Of a DNA stretch of 64,000 bases, positions 13,401-26,800 are shown one piece after another (position 1 is the stretch's first letter; each line of letters starts with the position of its first letter). The notes below the pieces were generated by a model. It ran no database searches. It was not told the DNA's origin and was given only the letters and a program-made list of their open reading frames with translations. The stretch spans positions 41,957,892 through 42,021,891 of the forward strand of contig NC_081835.1 of NCBI RefSeq assembly GCF_030867095.1, read 5' to 3'. The position numbers were made by a program, and so were the translations under genes. This DNA comes from Alligator mississippiensis (lineage: Eukaryota; Chordata; Crocodylia; Alligatoridae).

Positions 13401-16400
13401 TCAGCTACAGCATGGAGGACAGCCAAAGTCCTAAAGTGTGAAGGATATTAATTACTTTGGGTTCATTCAATAAAGCTTGCAGACAAATACAATGGAAGAT
13501 TGTTTTCCCATCCCATGCTGAGGTAACACAGATCCAAAAAAGGCATCTCAGGAGACTACTGCCTTGGGACAAATTGTTAAGAACAGTACTGCTTCTCCAG
13601 ATACTTCACCTTCTACCTTCTTTGCCTTTACATAGCCCTATCTCTGCAGGGAAACTGGCAAAGCTAAAAGGTATCTTAGATAATAATGCAACCTCACTGT
13701 TGCTCTCCTCATACTTCAAAATTGGAAAAATGGAGGCAACAAGTCACAGGAAGCCATTATCAGAGGCAGGCACAGGTCTCTGCCAAGGACTGTGAAAAGC
13801 AGTGCACAGAGAAAAAGCCCTTGAGATTGAATCCTAGGAATATTAAGGTCAAATGAGATGACTCCTTGCCTGTGGAAGAATGTACCTTGAGAGTGGAACA
13901 CAGCATCTCCGTCTCACCCAGGGTTTTCTGGAGAGACTTAATGGTGGCATTGCGTACGTCCAGTGTCTCCCTAAGCAAGTCCATAATGGCTTGGCACTCC
14001 CGCTTCTCTGTCTCTGAAAGGAAATACGTAAGTAGCACTTAGAATACCCCAGGATCAGGCAGCCATGTGTCCCACCATTCTGAACAACAATATGGCTGAA
14101 GGACGAGGCATGCAATCACAGGGTTTGGAAACTGCCAGGAGCCAGGTTCTTGCTGCTCCCAGCACTGGTGGGCTCCCAGGTTCTCCAGTAAAAAGCTGTA
14201 AGTTCCTCTCAAGGATTGTTTGGTGCCAATCTAGCTTGCTCAATATGGATTAATTTAACTCTTGATACCACCACCAGCTACTCAGCTAAGCTGTTTCTGC
14301 AGACTAACAATTACAAAACTACAAAGTTCAGGTAACTTACCTAGACATGTTCTCTCAGTATAAACCTTGTGTTGGGTCCATGCTTAAATGTCTGTTGGAT
14401 GATACTGTGAACAGCACCAGTGCCTACACTGCAGAGCAATTAGACTGCTGTGGCATTATACTGCCAACACTCACCTTCACCAGTGCATATGTCTAAGGGT
14501 AAGATCAAACATAAGCCAAAAGAGGCATTAAGACAAAGCTTTACAAGACACTGGGGACCTCAAAAGCTACATGGCACTTTATTAAGGCAGCTTTATCTTT
14601 CTGGAGTACTCCTACATTTTGCAGGTCAAAAGGCCTTAAAAGTCATATTGTTCCAGTTATCCTTTGCCTGTGCTAGCATTCCCAATGACCTTCTAGCTGC
14701 CAGGAATAAAAGAATGAAATGGTAGTATCTGCATTCAGCCATACAAGTCAGAGGATAGTGCTAAAAATGGAATGCTTTAGAAAGAGGGATAATTGACTGA
14801 GGAATACAAAGATTATCAATACACTGAGCTGATGGAGTTTAGAGAATGCTCTGTACCAATGAAAAGCTGTGATCTCAGTTCTGTTGTGATATAAAGCAAT
14901 GACCCCTCAGATGATCAGTGCAGAATACATTAAGTTGTGGGCATAAAACTTTCAATAACTGTTTAACCCTGTTCGTTTCCCTGCTTGGTTCCATTCTCTC
15001 TCTGGTTGGACCCAACAGTTCCTCGAGACCTGTTTGTGTAGCTATTTCTTCTTCCAATCCCTCTAGCTTCTTAGTCCTACCACATCTGGAGGCAGTGACT
15101 TTGTGACCTCCTCTTTACCCCATGGAAGCAGAGGTGGGTAGTAAAGGTGTTTTCAAAAGGATGAATCAGACAGAAACAGAACCCAAGGCAAGAGGGCAGG
15201 AAATCCCAGTCAGAAGAAAGCTTTCTCTACTGGAAAGGGGGAACAGCTTCAGTTTTAACATCTACGAATCAGAAGTTGACTGGCCCTAGGCAGTTCTGAA
15301 TAGCATTTTAGTAGGAATCCCAGCACTCTTCCCTAGAAAGAGGAAGAGATCAGCTCTCTACCAGGTCACAGTACCTGATCACTCACAAGTGAATGGGCCT
15401 TGATAAAGAATACTGGTAGGTTTTCAAACTCTGCTTTCAGCTCAGATATCTAGCAAATATTTTTGTCCGTTTTGCAGAGAGGTTGTAAGAACCCATTGGG
15501 GGGGGGGGGGGGGGGGGGGGAGAGGAGAAAGAGGACTCTTGAAGTGCTGAGACCCCCTTCCTTCCCATGTCTTTGGATTTCTGTCACTCAGATTGACTGA
15601 CACTTTCCTTTTGCTGCTCATGACTCATGTTCTGATGACAGGCTGCCTACAGACAATGCTTAAAACCCAGTGACAAGTCTCCAGGGCTTTCACTTCCCTG
15701 CCTTCCTCAGACATACTCTAAAATTAGAGAGATCCAGCTCTTTGAAGCAATGAGAAAATGGAAATGCACACATCGAACTATGCCTGCTCCTCTGGGGATC
15801 CATTGCATCTGAGCAGCTAAAAAAGCCCCCAAATTCTCCCTCTTCTGTTTGGGTCCCAATTATACTTCCTCTTCTACCATTTCACACTAGAAATGAGTCC
15901 TGAGCACTTCGAAACTCTGAGTGTCAGCTCTGAGTGTCTTGATGAGCAGGCCTAATTCAACAAAAGGAGGTCGCTTGCAGCAGATTCTCCTCTGGAGTAC
16001 AGTGGCACTAGGACTTCTGTAACCTGTCAACTAGGACAAACTTGCAGAGGACATAATTATTGTGCAGCTGGGCACACGCTGCACAGCTTGCAGCCCAAGC
16101 TGTCATGTAAGTCCCAGACTTGAATTCAAAGTCTACAGGTTTCTCCTCAGTCAGAGAACAGCTCAGATGAGATACAGTCCAAGCAAACCCAAGACTTACG
16201 TTCCCCTGTGCTCCGTTTCATAAAAGCAAACTAGCATACTGTACAAAAGAGTGATGCCCAAGCCTACAAATGCTCTGATTTTCTGTGTCAAACTGACCTT
16301 AATACTAACATAGGGAAAAAAACCCAATTAAAAGCCACAAACTGTAGGAAGCTCCAAACCTGCTGATCCCCTCTGCCTCTTCCTCTCACAACCTACCGAT

Positions 16401-19400
16401 GGGCAGAAAGCTTTTTGCTTCCTTTCTGAACTCACCTTTCATGGACAGCTGCGCTTTCACCTTGTCCAGTTCATTCTGTAACAAAGCACACAGATCAAAT
16501 TAGAAGCAGCACTACATGGGTAAGCTTCACCTTACTTAAAAGTACTTTGGCTTATGGCTTGTAGTCTTCCTGAGTCCTTTCTCCTGGTGGGACAACCATA
16601 GTGATATTTGCTGAGAGCAGAACACAATAGCAACGTGTACCCTTGTTATATGCAACAAAACCAAGTGTTACTATAGGCAATGTGGGGAGCATCTCCAACT
16701 GGCAGTGTTTTGGGGGAAGAACAAGATTGCAAAGGAGAACATCCCAATCTTGTCTTATCCTTGTCAACCTCTTGTTTCTCACACTGTCAGTCATTTTGGT
16801 TTAGTTGAACAACTTTGGAAGACTCTTGGGAAAACAGAAAAAATTAGAGAGGGGACCCTGCCCCTGAAACATTGATTTAAAAACCTCAAATCTGCATTTT
16901 TCCACAATTAAAATTAAATACTAACATGTATGTAGGTATCAGTTGAACACAATATTTTATTGATATATTTACAATATTAAAGCTATTTGGAAGCCTACCA
17001 GTGCCTCAATCATTTTAATAAAATACACTCCAAATACCTATACACTTTGGTGTTTGATTTTGTTTGGTTTTTTAATCATAGAAAATCAGAGCACCCCCTG
17101 CCCCTTTTATGTATCAGGATGTGGGTCCAGCTACAGCTGTGACCCCCGCTATTTTGTGATGCTGAGCAGCCCTGCCCAAGTCGTTGACCCTCACTCCCAA
17201 CTCACAGACCCCATCCTTCCAGCCCTGCTGGTGTCCCTTACTCCCAAACCACAGCCCTCCACCCCTCCAGATGCTCCTAACTCCCAAGCTGAATCCCCAA
17301 CCCCTCATCCACAACTCTCACTCTTGACCTAGTGCCATACTCTACCAGTGCCCCCCACTCCCAACTCAGGGTCCCCCACCTCCCAACCCTGCTGGTCCCC
17401 TTCACTCCCAACCCACAGTTCCCCCTCTCCACCAACCCTGCTAAAGGGGGCTCCCAGCTGCAAGGGCTACAATCTCTCCCCTGCTCTCCACCCCACCCAG
17501 ACTTACCTGCAGGCAGCTGCTTTCCAGCACTGCCTGGCTGCACTGCTGGCTACGTGGATGTACGTGCATCCCACTCCCCCCAGCCCCAAGCAGCTCCTTG
17601 CAGGCTGGAACTCTCCAGCTTGCAAAGAGAAACCTGTGGTTTCCCATGTTATTCTCCTTTAGAGGAGAAAATCCACACTTTTCGACAGCAAACAGAAAAC
17701 CTGGATCCTTGATAATGATAAACACTTCAGGCAGTGTTGACAAGCTTTAAGAATAATAAGGTAAAATTAAGACAGGGAATATTTAGGCTGAGCCTGAAGG
17801 AAAGTTTCTCAAGAGTGAGATGTTACAAGTGTGGAATAGTCTCCAAAAGAAAGAGTAACCTGTTACAAGGAGAAAATCTGGATTATCAGAGAGCATTTCC
17901 ATCTCTCTTTACTTAAGACTTCGTCATTCTGTAAATGAGTCTATACTGTGAGCTAAGCTTCATCTAAAACAGGGGTGGGCAAAATATGGCCTGCAGGCCG
18001 GATTCGGCCCGTGAAGCCATTCTATCTGGCCTGCAGGGCCCCTAAAAATTTTAGAAAATTAATATTTCTCTGCCCTTGGTTCCTGTCAAAAATGACAGGA
18101 ACGAAGGGCAGTAGGACCCAGCGGAAGCCCAGCGGGCACCCACAACAGCAGGGCCCACCCGGCCCACTCCCCACAGTTGGAAACCCCAGTGGGAGTTTCT
18201 GGGACCACATGGCTGCCCTGTGCCAGAACCGCAGGTAAGGGGAAAGGGCAGGGGAGGATCCTGGGGAAATGTGGCCCAGAAAAAAGCTGAGCGCGGGGGG
18301 TGGGGGGAAAAGCAGCCCCTCGCCCACCCCGTGGCTGGCACCCCGTGCTGCAGCTGCTCACAGCCCTTGGGGGGCTGCCTGTGCCTGCTCCAGACAGCCT
18401 TGCGTCAGCTGTGAGCAGCTGCAGCATGGAGCACTGAACACGGGGATGGGGAAGGGGCTGCTGTGGTAATCAGGGGGGCCACAGCTGCTTCCACTGTGTG
18501 CAGCTCTGACAGGCGAGCCCAGAGCCAGCACGGGGCCCAGGCTGGCAGCGGAGCTGGCTTACAAGCTGGTGCTGAAAGCAGGGAAAAAGCGGCCCCTCAC
18601 CCACCCTGTGCCCTGAGCTGCAGCCACTTGCAGCCCGTGTAGGACTGCCTGTGCCTGCTCCACACAGCCCCACGCAGGCTGTGAGCACCTGCAGCAGGGA
18701 GCGCCAGCCATGGGGCGGGCAAGGGGCTGCTTTTTCCCACGCTCAGCACTGGCTTCTTCCCTGCTGGCGAGCAGGGGGTTGGGGCTGTGTGCTGCCCCCC
18801 CGCCTGTACCGCAGGGCTGGGGGGCACTGGGTGTGAGTGGGCAGGGAGCCAGTGGGAGCACAGGGCCCGTACTGGCATCCTGGGGCCAGCACCAGCAGGG
18901 CCTAGAGCAGGGTGGCAGGAGTACAGGGGTCCCAGCCAGCAGGGGCTCTATGGAGCCAGGCCAGCTCCCCCCTCTCTCTGCTGGTGCAGCCCAGCCCAGC
19001 TCCATAGAACCCTGCCAGCCTGTGCCCCACTTTGGGCCCACTGGTGCTGGCTTTGGGACATTGGTCCCAAGACGGTGACCAGGGGGCAAGGCACCTGTCA
19101 AGCACCTTGACAGCCTGCCAAAACTGGGTAAGTGGCCCTCTGCCCAAAATAATTGCCCACCCCTGATCTAAAAGATAAGTGCAACACAAACTATTCATGA
19201 CATGCCAGCACAGTGTAAACCACTCAGCATAATGGCATTTCTCAGTGTGTACTCGTGCCCTGTTAAAACAAGCAGTAAAACTAAATATTAGGGACTATTT
19301 GAAACAACTTAGACTATTTGGATACAAGGACTTTCAACTTTCTGCAGCTGCTAAGTGGCTCCATCTACTTGCTAATTTGTGAAGTTGTACATGTGAGAGC

Positions 19401-22400
19401 CTACAGTTTGTTTAACAGTAACAGGATTCTCTCTTCAGTGGCATGACAAGTTACCATGAAACATTGGGCTGGCACACAAAAGAATGACTTCTCCCATGCT
19501 CATGGGCATCTCCACGAAGATCTTTGTTGGAGAATCAGCAGAGAGGAAGCTAGGTAGAATAAAAATGAGTTCCCAAAAGAAGCTGTGGTAGCACTGAAGA
19601 AATGTTGAGGAGAAAAGAAATAAGTCAGCAGAAAGGAAAAAAAACTTTTTCTAGAGAGTTTTATCTAGGGTGACCATATGTCACAGTTTGCCTAGGACAG
19701 TCCCAGATTTCAAAGGCCAGTCCCAGCCAGTTGGTAAAAATTAAAACAAGAATCCCAGAATCACAGCAGCCCGAGGTGCAGTCCAGCAGGAGGGCAGAGT
19801 GGCACCAGGCAGTTCTGCTTCCCTGCCGGACTGTGTTCGCAGCCCTGCCCCTGCCTGCCAGCCTGTGCCATTGGCTACAGCAGCGATGCCAAATGGAGGG
19901 GGGGCAGACAGTATCCCAGATTTCCTTTTTGTAATGCAGCTAGTGCCTCTTGCAAGAACTGGTCTATGTGCTAAAGGCAAAATTTTTCTTCTCTAAGCCC
20001 TAGTCTTGGGCACTCAGCTAGAACAGATGCTTTCCACCTCTTCTGCACATGCACTTTAGTCATCGGCTTCTTTGTTACAGAGTCTCTGAAGATGGTCTGG
20101 TTACCTACGTTGAAGTCTGGCATGTTTTTATATATGATATACACACAGCCGTTGCCATGACAATGCTAATTATGGTAATCACTGCACACGCTCATCTTAA
20201 ACACAAGAGGGTATAAGAGTCCCATTATACCAAGGTCAATGCATTTTTTTTTTAAACAGTTGATTCAGCCACACAGGAAATAGGACTTTGTCAATGTGAA
20301 ACTACTGACTAGAATATAAAACACTGTCATATCCTGCTTTAACCCTTTACATTCAGGATTTTTCCAAGTTAGTCACCATACCTGCTGTTGGCACCAAGTG
20401 GTTCATTCAGGCACATCCCTAAATCAAGGCAATTTTCCTAAAATTATTAGGGTCACTGCTGCCTTGCTGCTACTTTGAGAGGGCAAGAGGTGCAGAATTC
20501 CCTGCTCCGATTTATTTAAAAAGGACATTAACTTGAAATCTCATCAAGTCCAGTGAGCTGGAAGCATGTCTAAGACTTGAGCTTCCTTCTAAGTCCCCTT
20601 ATTAAATATGAGCTGTTATTACCACTCTGCCCTATTTCTTTTTAATGTCTCTCTCCCATTACCATACATAAGGCCAATGTAAGTTTTAAAAGACCTATAC
20701 ACAAAAAAGCAAATTTTCCACGACACAGATGGTTAATGGAATATAAAAAGTGGCCATGAGAAACTCATGGATTTTGCAGTTTTGCAATGAGATCCCTGCA
20801 GGCTGGCAGAGTTCTACCCTGCTAGAAGCTGGGAGGGAGCAGGAGAGGGTTGGTGAGACACGGGGCACCACATGCGTGTAAGTGTGAAGGGTGGGGAAAA
20901 GGGGGATTGAGGCACCTGTAGGGAGGGAGGAAGCAAGCTGGGCAGGGCTGGGGCTGCTGCCCAGCCGGGTAGTACATGGGGCACAGGGCCACAACATGCA
21001 ACTGCAGGGCCCCAGAGGAGAGCGAGACAGGGCCCAGGGCAGCTAGTGTGGAGGGCAGGGTTGGCTCCCTGCCCATTGCGCACTCCCCAGGAGGGCAGGG
21101 GGGACCTGTACCCCCCAGATCCATGTGCAGGGTGGGCGCAGGCTGTGGGCTTGGACTCCAGCCCTGCTGCCCTCCCCCAGGGTTTTTGCAGCCTGGTGAG
21201 TGCAACCTGGTGCTGCAGGGAACAGCGGGGCCAAGCAGAGAAGCTGCTTACTGCTGCTTGCTCCACACTGCCCTGGGAATGTGCCCCCTGCATGCACACA
21301 GCTGCAGTGAGAGCAGCAGTACGAGGTTGCCCCCTCAAAGCAGCCCCACATGCAGGAGGCATGTTGCCAGGGCAGTGTGGAGATCACAGCAGTGAGCAGC
21401 TTCTCCGCGTGGCACCTCTGTTCCCTGCTGTTATGCCTGCCGGGCTACAGAGACCCTGAAAGAGGACAGCAAGGTGGGAGACCAAGCCTGCAGCCTGCCT
21501 CTGCCCTGTGCACAGATTGGGGAGCAAGGGGGGGGGGGTGTCAGAACTCCTCTGCCCCCCTTGGGAGTGCACGCCATGGTGGGGAGCCAGCCCCACACCT
21601 CGCCCTGCAGCGGGCAGCAGTTGCAGGGGCAGGGAGTTGCAGACCAGGGTCTGTAGCCCTGGCAGCTGGGGGCCCCCTCCAGCAGGGCTGGAGGAGCAGG
21701 GGCTGGGGCAACAGCAAGGCTGTGGGGGGAGTGAAAGGCATGAGCAGGGCTGCGGGGGGGAGGGGGGAGCAGGCAGGGCAGTGGGGAGCCTTTAATTTTA
21801 ATCACGGATTTTGGGGGTTTTATCAGAGAATTTGCAATTTTATATCAGGGAAAATCAGGATCCCTGTTGATGGTATAGAAGATTGTATAGAAAATAAGAG
21901 GGTTTCAAAGATGATGACAACTGGGGGGGGGGAAAGAGGGGAAGGAAGCAAAAGGCTCTTTCCATTAGGAAGCAGAGTAGGTACCTTTCTGGAGCACTGC
22001 AGGAAAACATTTTGGAGGCAGAGCTGATGCAGTAGATAAGAACAGAGCCCAAAAGGAGGTAAATAAGAAAAGGAAGCACAAGTGCTCTATGTCTAAGACG
22101 CACACAGGCATAGCCAGCAAACCAGGTAGTGGGGAAGCATCAGCAGACCAGACTGTGGTCCTAGGCTGCTGTCCTAGTACCCAACAGGAGAACCCAGGAA
22201 GAATACCTGTAGGCTTTCTGCATCCAATATTGTCTGCTCTTCCAGGGCAACATCAAAGAACAGCTTACTGATGATATGTCTTTTGCTGACCTAGATAGGA
22301 GACATGGGAGAGGATGAGAGGCATGATGCAAGAAATGCAGGAAGAGCCACTGCTGCTAGGGCAGACAGCTACAGTGGGAATAAGCTACCATTCCATCACA

Positions 22401-23828
22401 AGACAGTACCATGTGAGATGGCAGGAGATAGTCAGCTCACATAGCTGGTGCCACTAATAAGATCCCGCTTTGGATCTTTGCCCCAGCAGCAGACTCTAGC
22501 TTCACAAATGTCACTCCAGATAAGATCCTGGGATTTCAACAAAGATTCAGGCATTTCTGAGTGGAGAGCAGTTTGTTCTCTGGCAGCTCAGGCCCAGCAG
22601 CTGACGCTGAGCTCACACAATGCCAAATTCAAGCACAGGCTTACGTACCACTTTCCGCATGCAGAAGGTGCTGTAATTGAATTTGATATCTCTCCACACC
22701 TCCCCCATGCCGCTTCAGCTTTGTGTTTTAAGTATTATATACAGTCATGACACCAGCTAATTGCATAGTTACTGCTACATAAGATGTTATTTCGCGATAA
22801 CTCCATGGTAACCTAGAGATGTAAGAGGCGGTGAAGAACAGAGGGAATCAACAAGTCAGGAAAGGAACAAGGGCCAAGACCTTGAAAGAAAAGAAAAGAA
22901 GAGACGGGAACAAAACTATAAAACCAATATGCTCCCTGTCTGCAAACCAATGCCTCTGTATAGCTCAGCACCTACTGTAGCTGACAGCCAAGAACAAGCC
23001 AAGGCCTCCTATCTTGGCTACCTAGATGAGAAAGTAAGAACCAGACTGGATTAAGAAACAGGATCTTGGGGTACAGCACTGAACTGAGACTGCAGAAATG
23101 TTTCCACATTCCTTTTATGACACTGAACAAGTCAATAAATCTCAAGAGCCTCAGCTGTCTGTCTTTTTAAAGCTGGATCTTCCTGCAGAGCCTTTCTTAG
23201 TAATGGGATGTATAATGCCCAGCATGATGCAGAGGCATCTGGGTACTGCTATAACAGAAGTAATTACTAAGCTTCAGGTTTGGATTACTTCCCAGCTCTC
23301 TAAGTCCTTTTTCTTTATGACACTTAATTTGTCAGTTTAAAGGCACCTAATTTGGACTTGTGTAGTCTTGCCAGTAAAATGTCTGAAGGCTCAAAGGCCC
23401 TTATCCCAAACCCAGAGACAATTTGGAAGGGAGAAGAGCATGTTTCTCACTGTGCCCCAATCTGACCAGAAGGACTGTTAGGAGGAATTCAGGGTCCGTG
23501 GCAGGGGTGGGCAATTATTTCGGCTGGAGGGCCACTTAATGATTTTGGTGAGCTGTTGAGGGCCACAAGAGGTGCCCCACCCCCTGCTCACCATCTTGGG
23601 ACCAAAAGTTCCACTCCCTAACCCTGACCTTTGCCACTAAGCCCTTCCTCTCTGCCCTGCCAGCTGGGAACCAGAAAAAAAACCAAGACATATACTAAAG
23701 GTCAAACATCTACTCTAACATTTTTAATTTTATTTCAAAAAATATTTTTGTCCTGATTTACATGCATTTACATAGTGTACATAGAGGTGATTGCATAATA
23801 GCTCAAAATAAAGCCCTACTCTTGTATA

Positions 23829-23870
<42 letters not shown>

Positions 23871-26800
23871 GCGGGGGGGAGTCAACGTGAATGAGAGAGC
23901 GAGATTTCTGGGGGGGGGTTTGCAAAGGGGTGTTTGTTGGTTTTTTGGGGGGTTGTGATAGGTTGTAGGGGGTGTGTAGTTTGTAGGGGCATCTGTGGGA
24001 TTGTGTGTGGGTGAGTGTGGGGGGAGACACCCCCACCGCATTACCCTTTTAGGGTGCACAGCCCCTGCTGTTGGCAGCAGCAGGAGGTGGCAGGCCCTCA
24101 GGGTGCTCCTGGCCCACTGCAGGCAGAGCTCCCTGACGATGCATGGCTCTGGCTGAGTCCCGGGAGCTGCACGTGACAGCGTGGAGCCCACCCAGCTTAG
24201 CCTGCTGGTGTGCACCTTCAAACCAAACCAGTCTGGCTCCATGCCAGCATGTGGAGGTCCTGACATTGCAGGCAGGACTTGCGCACCATAGGGCTGGGCT
24301 GGCCCAGCTCTGTGCCTTCATGTGGGGTTTCCAGCACTCCAGCAGGAAGCTACACATGGCAGCATGGAGCCCACTCAGCCCGATGAAGCGTGGACAGGAA
24401 GCCATGGGGAGTCGCACGCCATCGGGCCAGGCGGGCTCCATGCCTCCACGTGCAGTTCCATGGTGGAATGCCATAAGCCCAACATGCTGGCATGGAGCTA
24501 GCCTGGTCCAGTTCCAAGGTGTCCACCACCAGGTTGGGCGGGCTCTGTGCCATCACGTGCAGCTCCAGGGATTCGGCTACAGTTACACATCATTAAAGGG
24601 CTCCGCCTGCCACAGGCCAGGTGTGTCCTGAAGGCCTACTGCCTGCTGTTGTTGCTGCTGGCAGCAGGGGCTGTGTGCCTTGGCAGGGCCGCCCCCACAA
24701 CCCACCCTCCTGCAGGCACAAGTTCCTCTACCCGCTTGCCAGCTGTCCAGTTGTGCACCATTGTGCTCAGTGCCTCCACATGGGGCTCCCAGCTGGAGTG
24801 CCAGGAGCTCCAAAGAGGTGGAAGCACAGAGGCAGCCCAGTCTAATGGTGAATAAACTCTGAAAACCCTCCGCTTGCCACCTTTCAGAGGGGCAGCCACG
24901 GGCTGGTAATATTTGTTTTTTGGAGGAGCCCTGTGGGCCAGATAGAATGGCCTGGCACGCCATATTTTGCCCACCCCTTGTCTATGGCAAGTTTAGTCCT
25001 TTGTCCTTCTACTGAGATTATTTAAGTAGCAACATTCTACACAGCTTGATGGTACTAGCCTAGCACGAAACCCTCTTTTCAGTCCATTAACACCTCTGTA
25101 TGCCTCCACTGTCCCCATACCTATGCTCTGACAGCACTAGCAATGCTATGTTTCTCCAACTCAACACAGGCTAGTGGATTTACCTGTATTCTGCACTGTG
25201 GACAAGTCCGATTCGGCGCAGTGTCAAACCACTGAAGAAGACTGAGGAAAAGGAAAGAAATGTACAGTGAGTTGTAATAATACAATATATTACAATAGTA
25301 CAATATTTGTAATATAGTACAATATATTACAATAGTATATTCCAAAACCTCTAAGGGCTTCACTAGTAACTCAGCAGGAGGCAGAAATACATATACATAA
25401 AATGGAAGCGACTGCCTCCAAAGTAAAGGTGGCCAGTGCAGGCTGGAATTATAGTCTCCATGGACTACATTTCTGTATTCAGAAGGAATGGCTGCAATCA
25501 TTTACTGAGTCCAGCCTGAAAATTCACCTCCAGTAATGGACAGTACAGGTGTACCAATACATGAGTCCAATATTGGATTGGCACTGATATAAAAAGAATT
25601 GGCTGTATCAGAAGTTGGCTTTTTTGCCTGATATGACCAATAATGTCAGCGATAAACACTCTGTGCATGCGTGCAGCTGCAACAGCACATAGGTGGCAAG
25701 GAGCACTGTCCAGCAGCATGGAAAGCTGCATCCAGCTGATAAGTCTGTTGTGATGGAAGGGGAGGGAGGAGGGAAGGGGCTGCGAGGGTGGGCGGGGGAG
25801 AAATTAAGGGCCCTGCAGTGAGGGAGGGAGCAGGGCAGGGACAGGTGCTGCCCAGCTGGGGCAGGGAATGAGATGGAGCCACAGTTTGCCTGAGAGGCAC
25901 TGGGGGCAGCTCCCACCACTGCACACACTCCAGGAAAGCATGGGGGGCATGTGCCCTGGATCTGTGCAGACCAGGGTGGGCTGGGGCCAGGGCTGTGCCA
26001 GGCTCTTCCTGGCAGGGGCTGGGCTGGGCTGCATAGCAGCACTAGGAGGGGGACTACGGAGGTCTATGGCGAATTTTAGGGTGGCTGCAGCTCCTCTGCC
26101 CCCCCCCGTAACCTCCTCCCAACACTGCTGCCACTCGTCACAAGCACAGACCAGCTCAGCCCCTGCCAGGAACAGCCCAGTGCAGCCCTTGCCCCAGCCC
26201 ACAGCAGCAACGCACCCTTGCCCTGCACACAGTTCTGGGACATACCCCGGCCCCCTCGGATGAGCCGTGGCTCCATCCAACACCACGGCCGGGCTGGGCA
26301 GTGTCTGCCCAAGGCCCGATGCCTCCCTCACCACAGGGGCCTTGATCTATGCCCCCCCCTCATGCCCCTTCCCTCCCCTTCCACCACAACAGACTTACCA
26401 GCTGGACACTGCTCTTTAAGCTGCCAGGCTGTATATCGGAAATCAGATTGGTATTGGCCAATATGCCTCCTAAAAAATTGGCTATCGGTATTTGCCCCAA
26501 AAATCTCTATTGGTACACCCCTAATAGACAGTACTTTTAAGGAGGTCAAATATCACAGAAGAAAATTCATACAAGTTAGGGGCTGGAAGGGACCTCATGA
26601 TATCATCAGGTCCAGCTCCCCAGTCTAAGGCAGAAAAGACTGCTGAGGTCAGATGACCCCAGCAAAGAGGTCATTTTCAGGGGCTCGATTTTGAAACTTT
26701 TCAGTGACACCACTTTGAACAATGAAGTTTGGGAGAAAATCAATTCACACGTCTGTCCTGTAAAGGAAAAGGTACTGTTTCATTTCAGTATATGGTGGAA

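Noticed and set aside
21350..22027. 225-codon plus-strand open frame
   Set aside because: It falls in a GC-rich interspersed repeat within TRAIP intron 3, overlaps frames on the other strand and has no domain motif.
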